A stretch of 64,000 bases of DNA from Sphingomonas mali NBRC 15500 (GCF_001598415.1 NZ_BCYX01000020.1:1-64000), one strand, 5' to 3'; shown: positions 27,101 to 35,932, counted from the stretch's first letter. The notes: generated by a model not told the origin, from the sequence alone. Numbers and translations are program-made.

Positions 27101-27334
27101 ACCAGTTTCGCCTTCATCTTCGGCGTGTTCCCGCTGGCGATCGCGGCCGGCGCGGGGGCGGGCGGCCAGCACGCCATCGGCCGCGCAGTCGTGGGCGGCA
27201 TGTTGTCGGCCACCATCCTCGCCATCTTCTTCGTGCCGATGTTCTTCGTCGTGGTGCTGCGCCTGTTCGGCCGGCACGGCGAGCGCGACACGTCGACCGA
27301 TCGTACCGATGCGGCCGCGCCGCAGGGAGCCTGA
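24170..27334 (+). CDS. RND multidrug efflux permease (AcrB/MexB-like, HAE1)
   Basis: 1054 residues, the normal HAE1 length. It begins [20 protein letters not shown] and has twelve transmembrane helices in two halves. The proton-relay pair DD lies in [16 protein letters not shown] near residue 407, with the matching Lys/Thr helix [14 protein letters not shown] in the second half. The periplasmic porter and docking loops are complete (for example [20 protein letters not shown] and [19 protein letters not shown]). It extrudes hydrophobic or amphiphilic drugs using the proton gradient, as a trimer with the adaptor and outer-membrane genes around it. No defect is visible. Confidence 0.96.
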   Translation: MSRFFIDRPIFAWVIAIVLMLAGVIAIRSLPIAQFPSIAPPSISITATYPGADAQTLENTTTQIIEQQMKGLDHLRYFSSSSSSAGTVTITLTFEQGTNPDIAQVQVQNKLQAATPLLPQEVQQQGLQVAKATQNFLMFIGLYSENGAHDGKDLADIVASKVQDPLSRVNGVGDTQLFGSQYAMRIWVDPLKLNNYALTMTDVMTAVRAQNAQISAGQVGGLPAPKEQMLNATVSVQSRLNTPQQFAQIRLKSGADGSVVRLGDVARVELGAENYGFDAEYNGKPATGIGIKLAPGANALSTVEAVKAKVDEVAKQFPSDVKVIYPYDTTPFVRLSVEHVVETLIEAVVLVFLVMFLFLQNFRATLIPTIAVPVVLLGTFGVLALAGFSINTLTLFGMVLAIGLLVDDAIVVVENVERLITTEGLSPKDAARKSMDEISSALVGIGLVLSAVFLPMAFFGGSTGVIYRQFSLTIVSAMALSVMVALILTPALCATILKPHDPNKNKGNGPLARFFRWFNDKFERGQVRYEKGVRSTARSWKRSMLIYAFVLVGMGLLFWRLPTGFLPDEDQGYVIAIVQGPSGATTSRTAKGLDLVRDHFLQNEKANVEGVFTVNGFSFAGAGQNSGIAWIPLKPWSERKGGQNSAAAISGRAMGTFSQYKDGMIFAVVPPAVSELGNATGFDLQLVDTGAIGHDRLIQARNMMLGMASQDKRLVGVRPNSLEDAPQLKVDIDQDKARALGLDLGDVNSTISAAWGGSYVNDFIDRGRVKRVYVQADEPYRLKPDDIGSFYVRSSNGQMAPYTAFSTLSWAQAPVQLTRYNGQPAIEIQGAPAPGVASGAAMKAMEDIHAKLPPGTALEWTGLSYEERLSGGQAPALYALSLLIVFLCLAALYESWSVPISVLLVVPLGVLGALLAATMTGLNNDIYLQVGLITTIGVSAKNAILIVEFAEEKMRDGLNAFEAAIEAAKLRLRPILMTSFAFIFGVFPLAIAAGAGAGGQHAIGRAVVGGMLSATILAIFFVPMFFVVVLRLFGRHGERDTSTDRTDAAAPQGA

Positions 27335-27337
27335 TCC

Positions 27338-28765
27338 GTGACCGTTCGTCCTATCCTTGCCCTCTTGCTTGCCGGCAGCATGCTGTCGGCTTGCAACCTC
27401 GCCCCCAAATATGTCCGGCCTTCGGGTGCGGTGCCGGCTGCGTTGCCGGAAGGGGGCGTCTATCCGCGTGCCGCCACCGACGCGCCCGATGTGACCGCGA
27501 TCGGCTGGCGCGACTTCTTTACCGACGATCGCCTGCGCCAGGTGATCCAGCTCGGCCTCGACAATAATCGCGACTTGCGGGTGGCGGCGGCGAACGTGCT
27601 CCAGGCGCGTGCCCAATATCGCGTCCAGCGCGCCGACATCTTGCCGAGCATCAACGCCAACGGATCGGCCACCTATACCAACAGCGCCGGCGCGGCCGCG
27701 AACACCGGCGGTGCCACCGGCGGCGGTTCGTCGACGGACATCCAGTATTTCCAGGCCAATGTCGGCTTCTCGGCGTTCGAGCTCGACCTGTTCGGGCGGT
27801 TGCGCAACCTGTCCAAGGCCGCGCTCGAACAATATTTCGCGACCGAGGAAGCGCAGCGCACGACGCGCATCAGCCTGATCGCGGAGATCGCCACGGCCTG
27901 GCTGACGCTCGCCTCCGACCAGGATCAATTGCGGCTGTCGCAGAGCACGCTCAAGACCTTCGAACAGACGCTCGAACTCACGCGCGCGCAATTCCGTATC
28001 GGTGTCGCCTCCGAACTCGAATCGCGGCAGGCGGAGACCAATTACCAGGCGGCGCGCAACGACATCGCCACGCTCCAGACCAGGATCGCGCAGGACCAGA
28101 ACGCGCTCAACCTGCTCGCCGGGACGACCGTCTCGGCCGATCTGTTGCCGGCTGCGCTCGGCGATGGTCGCGTGACTCGCGACGCCTTGCCCGCGAACTT
28201 GTCGTCGGAGGTGCTGCTGCGCCGCCCCGACGTGCTCCAGGCCGAGCATCAACTGATCGCCCAGAATGCCAATATCGGCGCGGCGCGGGCTGCCTTCTTC
28301 CCGCGCATTTCGCTGACCGCGGCCCTCGGGACGATCAGCAGCGGGCTGACCGGCCTATTCGGGGCGGGAACCGGCACTTACAATGTCGCCCCGTCGGTCG
28401 CGCTGCCGCTGTTCGACGCCGGCCGCAACAAGGGCAATCTCGATTACGCCAAGGCGTCGCAACAGGCGGCGGTGGCAACGTACGAAAAGACCATCCAGAC
28501 TGCCTTTCGCGAAGTCGCCGACGCGCTGGCGCAGCGCGGCACGATCGACGAGCAGGTTTCCGCCCAGACCGCGCGGGCCAATGCCGCGCAAGTGGCGGCC
28601 AAATTGTCCGATGCGCGCTATCGCGCGGGCGTCGACAGCTTCCTGGTCGCGCTCGACGCGCAGCGCACCGCTTACGCGGCGGAACAGCAATTGGTCACTA
28701 CCCGCACGACCCGATCGAGCAACCTGATCGAGTTATATCGGGCACTCGGCGGCGGCCTCCAGTGA
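27338..28765 (+). CDS. RND efflux outer-membrane lipoprotein (NodT/OprM family)
   Basis: 475 residues. The signal peptide with lipobox (LLAGSMLSAC) is followed by NLAPKYVRP, the usual OprM-family start. Two repeats of the outer-membrane-factor fold are seen, with conserved stretches RPDVLQAEHQLIAQNANIGAARAAFFPRISL and QTAFREVADALAQR (partly quoted). The protein forms a trimeric TolC-like channel. It starts at GTG 27338, four bases after the pump stop, so it is clearly part of the same operon. Confidence 0.94.
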   Translation: MTVRPILALLLAGSMLSACNLAPKYVRPSGAVPAALPEGGVYPRAATDAPDVTAIGWRDFFTDDRLRQVIQLGLDNNRDLRVAAANVLQARAQYRVQRADILPSINANGSATYTNSAGAAANTGGATGGGSSTDIQYFQANVGFSAFELDLFGRLRNLSKAALEQYFATEEAQRTTRISLIAEIATAWLTLASDQDQLRLSQSTLKTFEQTLELTRAQFRIGVASELESRQAETNYQAARNDIATLQTRIAQDQNALNLLAGTTVSADLLPAALGDGRVTRDALPANLSSEVLLRRPDVLQAEHQLIAQNANIGAARAAFFPRISLTAALGTISSGLTGLFGAGTGTYNVAPSVALPLFDAGRNKGNLDYAKASQQAAVATYEKTIQTAFREVADALAQRGTIDEQVSAQTARANAAQVAAKLSDARYRAGVDSFLVALDAQRTAYAAEQQLVTTRTTRSSNLIELYRALGGGLQ

Positions 28766-28837
28766 TCGATTAGATCGCTCGCTTGCCTTTTGACGCAATA
28801 AGCATAACCTCCCTCCAAAGATAAGGAGAGAGTGACG

Positions 28838-29104
28838 ATGAAAGACGTCGAGTTTGTTGCTGGCGACAGCAGCGACAAGACCATGCTGATTCTGCAGAGT
28901 CTGCTGTGCGTATTGCGTGAAAAGAACCTGCTGACGCGCGCGGATATCGAGAATTTGTGCGACAAGGTGCAGGCAAGTGCTGCCGATCACGCGCAAAATC
29001 CGCTGCCATGCTGCGACGCGAGTGCGCTGGCAGCGGCGAACGAGATGGGCAAGATCGGCGATTATATCGGCCGGCGCTACGGCGGGAAGCACCGCCGGAA
29101 CTGA
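28838..29104 (+). CDS. Small hypothetical cytoplasmic protein (88 aa)
   Basis: The frame reads MKDVEFVAGDSSDKTMLIL and contains a helical part LLCVLREKNLLTRADIENLCDKV and two Cys-rich spots, ending RRYGGKHRRN. AAGGAG nine bases upstream supports ATG 28838; GTG 28832 would be too close to it. I know no name for this family. It stands alone, 72 bp after the efflux operon and before rpsU. Confidence 0.65.
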   Translation: MKDVEFVAGDSSDKTMLILQSLLCVLREKNLLTRADIENLCDKVQASAADHAQNPLPCCDASALAAANEMGKIGDYIGRRYGGKHRRN

Positions 29105-29258
29105 ATCGGCGCATTGACCGTCCAACTTGCGGCTGTGGCGAACGCGCAACAGCCGACTCGCTTGCCTTTTGCCCGACCCGCTGTTAGGAGCCGCCCACTT
29201 CACGCCCGGACTTTGTCTGGGGCGGCCATATCCATTTGATCTGGAGTTGACGGATTTT

Positions 29259-29465
29259 ATGCAAATCATCGTGCGCGATAACAATGTCGATCAGGCGCTT
29301 CGGGCTCTCAAGAAGAAGCTCCAGCGCGAAGGCGTGTATCGCGAGATGAAGCTGCGCCGCCATTACGAGAAGCCCAGCGAGAAGCGTGCGCGCGAGCGTG
29401 CCGCTGCCGTCCGCCGCGCGCGTAAGCTCGAGCGCAAGCGGATGGAACGCGACGGGGCCAAGTAA
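29259..29465 (+). CDS. rpsU: 30S ribosomal protein S21
   Basis: 68 residues starting [20 protein letters not shown], followed by [21 protein letters not shown] and a basic Arg/Lys/Ala tail: the full S21 family pattern. It binds the 30S subunit and aids initiation-complex formation. GGAG lies about 15 bases upstream, somewhat far from the ATG. In-frame codons upstream of 29259 do not resemble S21. Three FKBP-type isomerase genes follow in the same direction, starting 110 bp later. Confidence 0.97.
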   Translation: MQIIVRDNNVDQALRALKKKLQREGVYREMKLRRHYEKPSEKRARERAAAVRRARKLERKRMERDGAK

Positions 29466-29575
29466 GGCCTTCACGTCGCTTTCGTGAGGGCTTGCGAGCC
29501 GCGGCCCTCCGACCTACCGAGAACAGCGTGTCCCGGCCGCGGTCGTACGCGGCCTTCCCGTCGAGGCTTGCTCCC

Positions 29576-30220
29576 ATGTCCGTGACCGCCGTTCCCCTTC
29601 AGCCCGTCAAGCGCAGCTATATCTGGCTGTTGTGGATCGGCATCGCCGTCGCGGTGATCGCCGCGTTCCTGCTCGCGCGACAGGGCGATGACCTGTTCAC
29701 CAGGTCGCAGCGCGGTTGGGGCGTCAAGACGACATCGTCCGGCCTCAAATACGAAGTGCTCAAGGCGGGCACCGGAGCCTCTCCGACGGACACCGACGTA
29801 GCGCTGGTCCAGTATGAAGGCCGGCTGCGCAACGGTAAGGTCTTCGACAAGTCGCAACAGCCGATGCCGATGCCGGTCAAAGGCGTCGTCCCGGGTTTCA
29901 GCGAAGCGCTGAAGCTGATGCACAAGAATGAAAAGATCCGGGTGTGGATTCCCGCGAGCCTCGCTTATGGCGCGCAGGACCAGAAGGATCAGCAGGGCAA
30001 TGTCGTCCTGCCGGCGAATTCGCCGCTGATGTTCGACATCGAACTCAAGGATTTCCTGCCGCAAGCGGTGGTCGAACAATATCAGCGGCAGATGCAGATG
30101 ATGAACGGCGGCGGTGCCGGCGGCATGGGCGGTCCCGGTGGGCCCGGCGGTGCGCCTGGCGGTGCCGGTGGTCCGCCCCCGGGCGGCGGCGAGAGCCTCG
30201 TCCCTCCTCCAGGACAGTGA
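29576..30220 (+). CDS. FKBP-type peptidyl-prolyl isomerase, tandem copy 1 (membrane-anchored)
   Basis: 214 residues. A transmembrane anchor near 16-37 (YIWLLWIGIAVAVIAAFLLA) places the FKBP domain in the periplasm. The domain runs from SGLKYEVLKAGTGASPTDTD through VQYEGRLRNGKVFDKS, VPGFSEALKLM and KIRVWIPASLAYG to MFDIELKDFLP. It catalyses cis-trans isomerisation of prolyl bonds and may act as a folding chaperone. The C-terminal tail is Gly/Pro-rich (GGAGGMGGPGGPGGAPGG). It is the first of three paralogues. Confidence 0.9.
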   Translation: MSVTAVPLQPVKRSYIWLLWIGIAVAVIAAFLLARQGDDLFTRSQRGWGVKTTSSGLKYEVLKAGTGASPTDTDVALVQYEGRLRNGKVFDKSQQPMPMPVKGVVPGFSEALKLMHKNEKIRVWIPASLAYGAQDQKDQQGNVVLPANSPLMFDIELKDFLPQAVVEQYQRQMQMMNGGGAGGMGGPGGPGGAPGGAGGPPPGGGESLVPPPGQ

Positions 30221-30231
30221 ACCGACAAAAC

Positions 30232-30915
30232 ATGGCTGACACGATTGCTTCCAAGGCGCCCGCAAAGGCGCCGCTCGATCCGCGTGCGAAACGCGTCCTG
30301 TGGCTGGGCATCGTGCTCGCCGTGCTGGGCGCCGGCGCCCTGCTGTTCAGCATGTTCATGTGGTGGGGCGGCAGCGCGCGCGACTCGCTGTCGATGACGT
30401 TCAATTCCTGGGCGCCGGGCGTGAAGACCACCGCGTCGGGGCTGCAGTACAAGGTGCTGACCCCGGGCAAGGGCAAGAACCCGACGGACACGGATGTCGC
30501 GCTGATCAATTACGAAGGAAAGTTGCTCGACGGCACGACCTTCGACAAGTCGCAGCAGCCGACTCCGATGCCGATCAAGGGCGTGGTCCCGGGCTTCAGC
30601 GAAGCGCTCAAGCTGATGAGCAAGGGCGCGAAGTTCCGCGTCTGGATCCCCGCCAAGCTCGGCTATGGCGACAAGGGCGCGGGCCCGATTCCGGCCAACG
30701 CGACCCTGGTGTTCGATATCGAGCTGATCGACTTCCTGCCGCAGGCGGTGATCGAGCAATATCAGAAGCAGATGATGCAGAGCATGGGCGGCGCTGGCGG
30801 CGCGGGTGGACCTCCGGGAGCCGGTGGTCCTCCGGGCGCTGGTGGCACGGTTCCGGGCGGCGAGCCTGCCCCGACGAGCAGCGCCCCGGCACCTGCCGCG
30901 CCGACCGGCAAGTAG
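30232..30915 (+). CDS. FKBP-type peptidyl-prolyl isomerase, tandem copy 2 (membrane-anchored)
   Basis: 227 residues, starting MADTIASKAPAKAPLDPRAK with an Ala/Lys-rich cytoplasmic tail and a helix VLWLGIVLAVLGAGALLFSM. The periplasmic FKBP domain mirrors copy 1 (SGLQYKVLTPGKGKNPTDTD, LINYEGKLLDGTTFDKS, VPGFSEALKLM, KFRVWIPAKLGYG, FDIELIDFLP). A Gly/Pro/Ala-rich tail follows. The start is 11 bp after the copy 1 stop, so the two are co-transcribed. Confidence 0.9.
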   Translation: MADTIASKAPAKAPLDPRAKRVLWLGIVLAVLGAGALLFSMFMWWGGSARDSLSMTFNSWAPGVKTTASGLQYKVLTPGKGKNPTDTDVALINYEGKLLDGTTFDKSQQPTPMPIKGVVPGFSEALKLMSKGAKFRVWIPAKLGYGDKGAGPIPANATLVFDIELIDFLPQAVIEQYQKQMMQSMGGAGGAGGPPGAGGPPGAGGTVPGGEPAPTSSAPAPAAPTGK

Positions 30916-30926
30916 GCGACAACGTC

Positions 30927-31469
30927 ATGCGCCTGAAGATCGCGGAGGCTTGCCTGATCGGCGCGGCGTCGGTCGCTATCGGCGTCGTGCCGGCGCTCGC
31001 GAAGAAGGTACCGGTCGCCAAGCGGTCGACTGTTGCCAAGCGGGCTGCCGCAGCCAAGGCGCCGGCGGTCCCGCTCTCGCCCGAAGACGCTTTCCTCGCC
31101 AGGAACCGCAAGCTGCGCGGTGTGATCCAGACGGCGTCGGGCGTGCAATATCGCGTGATCAAGCCTGCGACCGGCGCGCATCCGACCGATACGGATATCG
31201 CGCTGGTCAATTACGAGGGCAAGCTGGTCGATGGCACGAGCTTCGACAAATCGGCCCAGCCGACGCCGATGCCGGTTTCGGCGGTGGTGCCGGGCTTCAG
31301 CGAAGCGCTGAAGCTGATGGCCAAGGGCGAGACGCTGCGGGTGTGGATCCCGTCGCGGCTGGCTTATGGCGCGGAGGATCAGCGCGACGGGCAGGGCAAG
31401 GTCGTCATCCCGGGCAAGTCGACTTTGGTGTTCGACATCGAACTGGTGGACTTCCAGCCGCAATCCTGA
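30927..31469 (+). CDS. FKBP-type peptidyl-prolyl isomerase, tandem copy 3 (exported, no membrane anchor)
   Basis: 180 residues. In place of a helix anchor it has a cleavable-looking signal sequence (CLIGAASVAIGVVPALA then KKVPVAKRS), followed by a basic Ala/Lys linker and one FKBP domain: SGVQYRVIKPATGAHPTDTD, LVNYEGKLVDGTSFDKS, VPGFSEALKLM, LRVWIPSRLAYG, FDIELVDFQP. It lacks the Gly-rich tail of copies 1 and 2. It begins 11 bp after copy 2, which completes a three-gene operon. It is probably a soluble periplasmic isomerase. Confidence 0.9.
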   Translation: MRLKIAEACLIGAASVAIGVVPALAKKVPVAKRSTVAKRAAAAKAPAVPLSPEDAFLARNRKLRGVIQTASGVQYRVIKPATGAHPTDTDIALVNYEGKLVDGTSFDKSAQPTPMPVSAVVPGFSEALKLMAKGETLRVWIPSRLAYGAEDQRDGQGKVVIPGKSTLVFDIELVDFQPQS

Positions 31470-31553
31470 TGTGCGGATGGCCGGTAGCGCGCGGTACCAG
31501 TCCCGGGCGCATCGATATTTGGTTTCCGGGCTGATTGAACGCCGGTCCTCGCT

Positions 31554-32000
31554 CTAGCCCTCCATTCGTTCGATATTGGCCAGTACGCGCTGCAGCAGGT
31601 CGATCAGAATATCATGCTCACCGGGTGACAGCCCCGCAGTCGCCTCGCGATTGCCCTGTTCGAGTATGGCGCGCCCTGCCGGGAGTCGCGCGCGCGCTTC
31701 GTCGGTGAGCGAGACCAGACTTGACCGGCGGTCGCGCGGGTCGGGGCGGCGGCGGATGACGCCGTCGCGTTCCATGCGCGTGAGCAATTGGGCCATGGTC
31801 GGCTGCTCGACTTTCGCCAAACGCGCCAGCTCGGTCTGCGACAATGCCCCTCCGTCCCTGAGCGCTGTGAGTACCGGCAGTTGCGCGGTGGCGAACCCCA
31901 ATTCCTTCAACCGAGCGTCGCCGATCCGGGAAAGGCCGCGCGCGATCCGGCTAAAATAGTGGCCTGGCGTCTTCATTGGTTCCCACCCGGAATCGAGCAT
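31554..32000 (-). CDS. MarR family transcriptional regulator
   Basis: 148 residues. The winged helix is recognisable from LSQTELARLAKVEQPTMAQLL, MERDGVIRRRPDPRDRRSS and LTDEARARLP, the standard MarR helix-turn-helix plus the DPRDRR wing. It is divergent from a FAD-dependent oxidoreductase with two matched palindromes in the 55-bp gap, and so likely represses both. Met9 (31976) is an alternative start. Confidence 0.9.
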   Translation of the reverse strand: MLDSGWEPMKTPGHYFSRIARGLSRIGDARLKELGFATAQLPVLTALRDGGALSQTELARLAKVEQPTMAQLLTRMERDGVIRRRPDPRDRRSSLVSLTDEARARLPAGRAILEQGNREATAGLSPGEHDILIDLLQRVLANIERMEG

Positions 32001-32003
32001 TGC

Positions 32004-32036
32004 ATAGCATCCTATGTTTATAATATAGGCTCCTAT
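32004..32036. promoter_or_regulatory. Two ATAG-N4-CTAT palindromes 21 bp apart, probable MarR operators
   Basis: ATAGCATCCTAT (32004-32015) and ATAGGCTCCTAT (32025-32036) agree at 10 of 12 positions, and their centres are 21 bp apart, two helical turns. They would place two dimers on the same DNA face. The first lies immediately before the MarR start codon, the second 19 bp before the oxidoreductase start. Confidence 0.72.
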
Positions 32037-32055
32037 GTAAATGAAGGAGCCAATT

Positions 32056-33186
32056 ATGACAACAATATCGCGGATCGCGATTATCGGTGGCGGACCGGGC
32101 GGACTGATGCTCGCGCGCCTGCTTCAGGTGCGCGGCTTCGCGCCGATCGTGTTCGAGCGCGATCACCATGCCGACGACCGGCCGCAGGGCGGGTCACTCG
32201 ACCTGCACGCGGAGACTGGGCAGCGTGCGATGCGGCTAGCCGGATTCGAGCGCGAGTTCCTTGCCGAGGCTCGGCCCGAGGATCAGGGCGACCGGCTATA
32301 CGATTCTGCGGGGCGCTTGCTGTTCGACCGCGACGGGCAAGGCGACGATCGACCCGAGATTGATCGCAGCGCGCTCCGGGCTATTTTGCTCACCGCGCTC
32401 GCGCCTCAGACGGTGCGCTGGGGCGCGAAGGTGGAGATGGTGCGGCCGTCGGCGGACGGCGGATATGAGGTTGTCTTCAACGGGCGGGCCGAGCGTTTCG
32501 ACCTTGTGGTCGGCGCGGATGGGGCATGGTCGCGCGTGCGGCCGTTACTGTCGGATGTGGTGCCGATCTACGAGGGCGTCACCCTGATCGAATTGGGTTT
32601 CGAAACCGCGCAGCACCCGCAACTCGACGCGCTGGTCGGGAACGGCAAGATGTTCGCGGTGGGCGACGATCGCATCCTGATCGGCCAGCGTAACGGCATG
32701 GGGCATATTCGCGGCTATGCCGGGCTGCGCATCGATGAAACGACCGCGCGCACGCTGCAAGAGGCGCCGGCCGACCGAATCCGGGCCGATACGCTTGCGG
32801 CCTTTGCGGGTTGGGCCGACACGCTGCTGGAGGTGATCGAGCGCGGCGACCTGCTCGCCGCACGGCCGCTATACGCGCTGCCGGTCGGGCATCACTGGGA
32901 CAGCCGGCCTGGCCTGACCCTGCTCGGTGACGCCGCCCACCTGATGTCGCCATTCAGTGGCGAGGGCGTCAACCTGGCCCTGGCCGATGCGGTCGACCTG
33001 GCCGAGGCATTGGCCTCGGGGGAGGGCTGGGCGGCGATCGCGCGTCATGAGGCAGCGATGATCGAGCGTGCGATCCCTGCCGCCGCGGGTGCGGCGCGGG
33101 GGCTGCAGGGGACGATGTCTCGGGACGGACTGGCGAATACGCTCGACCATTATCGCGAACGGGCGAGCGACGAGGTTATCCGATAG
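32056..33186 (+). CDS. FAD-dependent oxidoreductase, TetX-like monooxygenase
   Basis: 376 residues. The FAD Rossmann motif is IAIIGGGPGGLMLARLLQ. Then come QGGSLDLHAETGQRA, a TetX-like substrate-side motif, the DG motif LVVGADGAWSRVRPLL, and LTLLGDAAHLMSPFSGEGVNLAL with the GD motif. This set matches the TetX/VisC-type flavin monooxygenases, some of which hydroxylate tetracyclines. A resistance function is not implied by the sequence alone. ATG 32056 is chosen for AAGGAG (32044-32049) 6 bases upstream over ATG 32041. It is divergent from the MarR gene. Confidence 0.87.
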   Translation: MTTISRIAIIGGGPGGLMLARLLQVRGFAPIVFERDHHADDRPQGGSLDLHAETGQRAMRLAGFEREFLAEARPEDQGDRLYDSAGRLLFDRDGQGDDRPEIDRSALRAILLTALAPQTVRWGAKVEMVRPSADGGYEVVFNGRAERFDLVVGADGAWSRVRPLLSDVVPIYEGVTLIELGFETAQHPQLDALVGNGKMFAVGDDRILIGQRNGMGHIRGYAGLRIDETTARTLQEAPADRIRADTLAAFAGWADTLLEVIERGDLLAARPLYALPVGHHWDSRPGLTLLGDAAHLMSPFSGEGVNLALADAVDLAEALASGEGWAAIARHEAAMIERAIPAAAGAARGLQGTMSRDGLANTLDHYRERASDEVIR

Positions 33187-33313
33187 CCCCAGCCTCGACC
33201 CGCCGGGCTAACGCCGCTGCTACCCTTCGGCCGTCCCGCGTAGTCACACCTGCATATCGCGCACTTGCATTACGAACGATCCGGGCGCATCGGCGGCGGG
33301 CAAGGAGGTGGCG

Positions 33314-34753
33314 ATGACTGCCGCTGAGACTGCCTTGCTGCTAGCCCGGCTCCAGTTCGGGTTCACCGTCAGCTTTCACTTCATTTTTCCCAGCTTTTCG
33401 ATCGGCCTGGCGAGCTACCTGATGGTGCTCGAAGGACTGTGGCTGCGCACGGGAAAGCCGGTCTATCTCGACCTGTTTCGCTTCTGGGTGAAGATCTTCG
33501 CCGTCGCGTTCGCCATGGGCGTCGTGTCGGGGATCGTCATGTCCTATCAGTTCGGCACCAACTGGTCGGTCTTCTCGGATAAGGCCGGGCCGGTGATCGG
33601 GCCGTTGATGGCCTATGAGGTGCTGACTGCCTTCTTCCTCGAAGCCGGGTTCCTGGGCGTGATGCTGTTCGGGATGAAGCGCGTGGGGAGGAAGCTCCAT
33701 TTCGCGGCGACCTGCATGGTCGCGCTCGGCACCTTCATCTCCGCCTTCTGGATCCTGAGCGTCAACAGCTGGATGCAGACGCCGACCGGGTTCGCGATGA
33801 ACGCCCAGGGGCAGTTCGTCGTCGCCGGATCCTGGGCAGCGGTGATCTTCAATCCCAGCTTTCCGTATCGCTTGGTGCATACGGTGATCGCGGCGTATCT
33901 GACGACCTCGCTGGTGGTGGGCGCGTGCGGGGCCTGGCATTTGCTGCGAGCCAAGCGAGTGCAGGTCGATGCGACGTCTGATGGCACGCAAGCGTCGCAT
34001 CAAGCGGCTCGCAAGATGTTTAGTATGGCCATGTGGATGGCCGCGCTCGTCGCGCCGGTGCAGATCCTGGCGGGGGACCAGCAGGGCCTCAACACGCTCG
34101 AACACCAGCCGGCCAAGGTGTTGGCGATGGAAGGCGATTTCGATCCGAGCCCGAACGGGGCGCCGCTGGTGCTGTTCGGCTTGCCGTCCAATGTCGACGG
34201 CAAGGTCCATTACAAGGTCGAGATTCCTTATGCGGGGTCGCTGATCCTGAAGCACGATCCCCATGCGCCGCTTCAAGGCCTGAAGGACTTCCCGCGCGAT
34301 CAATGGGCGCCGGTGGCGGTCGTGTTCTGGTCGTTCCGGGTGATGGTCGGACTGGGTCTCGCCATGCTCGGGCTGGGATTGTGGAGTTTGGTCGCGCGCC
34401 TCCGGCGCAAGCTGTACGACTGGACATGGCTGCACCGCGCGGCGCTGGTGATGGGACCCTCGGGTTTCGTCGCGGTGATCGCGGGGTGGATCACGACCGA
34501 GGTCGGGCGCCAGCCCTGGACGATCTATGGCCTGCTCAGGACCAGCCAATCGGCCTCGCCGCTGGCCACGCCCGCCGTCGCCACGTCGCTGGCGGCGTTC
34601 GTCATCGTCTATTTCGCGGTGTTCGGGATCGGCGTCTGGTACATCCTGAAGCTGATGCAGAAGGGGCCCCAAGCGCACGAGCCCGAATTGTCCGACGCGC
34701 CGATCCGGACCGCCGGAATCACCCCCGCGGCGCAGACGGGAGGCGAATCATGA
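33314..34753 (+). CDS. cydA: Cytochrome bd-type quinol oxidase subunit I (cyanide-insensitive CioA type)
   Basis: 479 residues with nine transmembrane helices. Haem ligands are suggested by the His in FGFTVSFHFIFPSFSIG and in RLVHTVIAAYL, and by the region following GWITTEVGRQPWTIYGLLRT, a signature of this subunit. The quinol loop between GDQQGLNTLEHQPAKVLAMEG and WAPVAVVFWSFR is short, as in CioA of Pseudomonas rather than CydA of E. coli. The enzyme reduces O2 to water with quinol and gives respiration resistant to cyanide. AAGGAGG sits just ahead of ATG 33314. It is coupled to subunit II by ATGA. Confidence 0.95.
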   Translation: MTAAETALLLARLQFGFTVSFHFIFPSFSIGLASYLMVLEGLWLRTGKPVYLDLFRFWVKIFAVAFAMGVVSGIVMSYQFGTNWSVFSDKAGPVIGPLMAYEVLTAFFLEAGFLGVMLFGMKRVGRKLHFAATCMVALGTFISAFWILSVNSWMQTPTGFAMNAQGQFVVAGSWAAVIFNPSFPYRLVHTVIAAYLTTSLVVGACGAWHLLRAKRVQVDATSDGTQASHQAARKMFSMAMWMAALVAPVQILAGDQQGLNTLEHQPAKVLAMEGDFDPSPNGAPLVLFGLPSNVDGKVHYKVEIPYAGSLILKHDPHAPLQGLKDFPRDQWAPVAVVFWSFRVMVGLGLAMLGLGLWSLVARLRRKLYDWTWLHRAALVMGPSGFVAVIAGWITTEVGRQPWTIYGLLRTSQSASPLATPAVATSLAAFVIVYFAVFGIGVWYILKLMQKGPQAHEPELSDAPIRTAGITPAAQTGGES

Positions 34754-35763
34754 CCGTCGATCCCACGCTCGCTTACATCTGGGCGTTCGTCATTGCCTTC
34801 GCGGTATTCATGTACGTGGTGATGGACGGCTTCGACTTGGGCATCGGCATCCTGTTCCCTGCGTTCGGCGTCGGCGAGGAGCGCGATCAGGCGATGAACG
34901 CGATCGCGCCGGTATGGGATGGCAACGAGACCTGGCTGGTGCTGGGCGGCGGCGGGCTGATGGCGGCGTTCCCGCTCGCGTTCGCGATCCTGATGCCGGC
35001 AATGTACCCGCCAATCATCGCGATGCTGCTCGGCCTGGTGTTTCGCGGCGTCGCGTTCGAGTTCCGCTGGCGCGATCCGCGGCACCGTGCGTTCTGGGAT
35101 TTGGCATTTACCGCAGGATCGGTGACCGCGGCGCTGGCGCAAGGGATCGTGCTCGGCGCGCTGCTTCAGGGCGTGCACGTCACGGGCCGCGCTTATGGCG
35201 GCGGCTGGCTCGACTGGCTGTCGCCCTTCTCGCTGCTGACGGGCGTCGGGACGGTCGCGGCCTATGCGTTGCTGGGCAGTTGCTGGCTGATCTTCAAGAC
35301 CGAGGGCGGGACGCAGGCGCATGCCTATCGCCTGGCGCGAATCGCGGGCGTGGCCGCGGCATTGGCGGTGGTGGCGGTCAGCGTCGCGACATTGTTCATC
35401 GCCGGCGGCGATTATCAGCATCGCTGGCTGACTTTTCCCAACGTGCTATTCGCGGCTCAGGTACCGCTGCTCGTCGGTATCCTGTCGGCCGCGTTCTGGT
35501 GGGCGCTGCTCAGGAAGAAGGAATTGTTGCCCTTCCTGCTGACGCTCGGTCTTTATCTGCTGTGCTTCGCTGGGCTCGGGATCAGCATGTTTCCGTACAT
35601 CGTGCCCGGCGCTGTCAAGGTGGTCGACGCTGCGTCCCCCGCGAACAGCCAGACCTTCATGCTGATCGGCACCGCGATCATGGTGCCGCTGATCCTGAGC
35701 TACACCGCTTGGTCCTATTGGGTGTTCCGCGGCAAGGTTGGCGAATCGGCGGGCTATCATTGA
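34750..35763 (+). CDS. cydB: Cytochrome bd-type quinol oxidase subunit II
   Basis: 337 residues, eight to nine transmembrane helices. It carries FAVFMYVVMDGFDLGIGILFP, APVWDGNETWLVLGGGGLMAAFP and FRGVAFEFRWRDP, the family's strongest blocks, and ends SYWVFRGKVGESAGYH. The start overlaps the cydA stop (ATGA) and the stop overlaps the next start (TGATG), so all three genes are translationally coupled. It forms the heterodimer with subunit I. Confidence 0.95.
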   Translation: MTVDPTLAYIWAFVIAFAVFMYVVMDGFDLGIGILFPAFGVGEERDQAMNAIAPVWDGNETWLVLGGGGLMAAFPLAFAILMPAMYPPIIAMLLGLVFRGVAFEFRWRDPRHRAFWDLAFTAGSVTAALAQGIVLGALLQGVHVTGRAYGGGWLDWLSPFSLLTGVGTVAAYALLGSCWLIFKTEGGTQAHAYRLARIAGVAAALAVVAVSVATLFIAGGDYQHRWLTFPNVLFAAQVPLLVGILSAAFWWALLRKKELLPFLLTLGLYLLCFAGLGISMFPYIVPGAVKVVDAASPANSQTFMLIGTAIMVPLILSYTAWSYWVFRGKVGESAGYH

Positions 35764-35882
35764 TGGCGGACGAAGCCGGTCCATTATGGAAACGTCTCGG
35801 CTGGATGGCGGCGATCTGGGCGGCTAGCGTGGTGGCGCTGGCTGTCGTGGCGACGGCGATCCGCAGCGTTCTCCACGCTTGA
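35763..35882 (+). CDS. DUF2474-like small single-helix protein of the bd oxidase (39 aa)
   Basis: 39 residues, MADEAGPLWKRLGWMAAIWAAS at the N-terminus, with one transmembrane helix from about 13 to 34. The WKRLGWM..IWA pattern matches the short DUF2474 proteins found after cioAB, functional analogues of CydX. The start codon overlaps the cydB stop. It probably stabilises the oxidase complex in the inner membrane. Confidence 0.85.
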   Translation: MADEAGPLWKRLGWMAAIWAASVVALAVVATAIRSVLHA

Positions 35883-35932
35883 TCGCCGATCGCGCTTGGG
35901 CCAGTGAAAGCGACACGATGACGGGGGAAGAG

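Noticed and set aside
26723..28252. Long minus-strand frame across the end of the RND pump and outer-membrane gene
   Set aside because: Antisense to two firmly identified genes; sequence is Arg/Glu/Gly-rich and matches nothing.
29466..29500. Inverted repeat CCTTCACG/CGTGAGGG after rpsU as a terminator
   Set aside because: It has a mismatch and no following T run, and the FKBP genes continue in the same direction.
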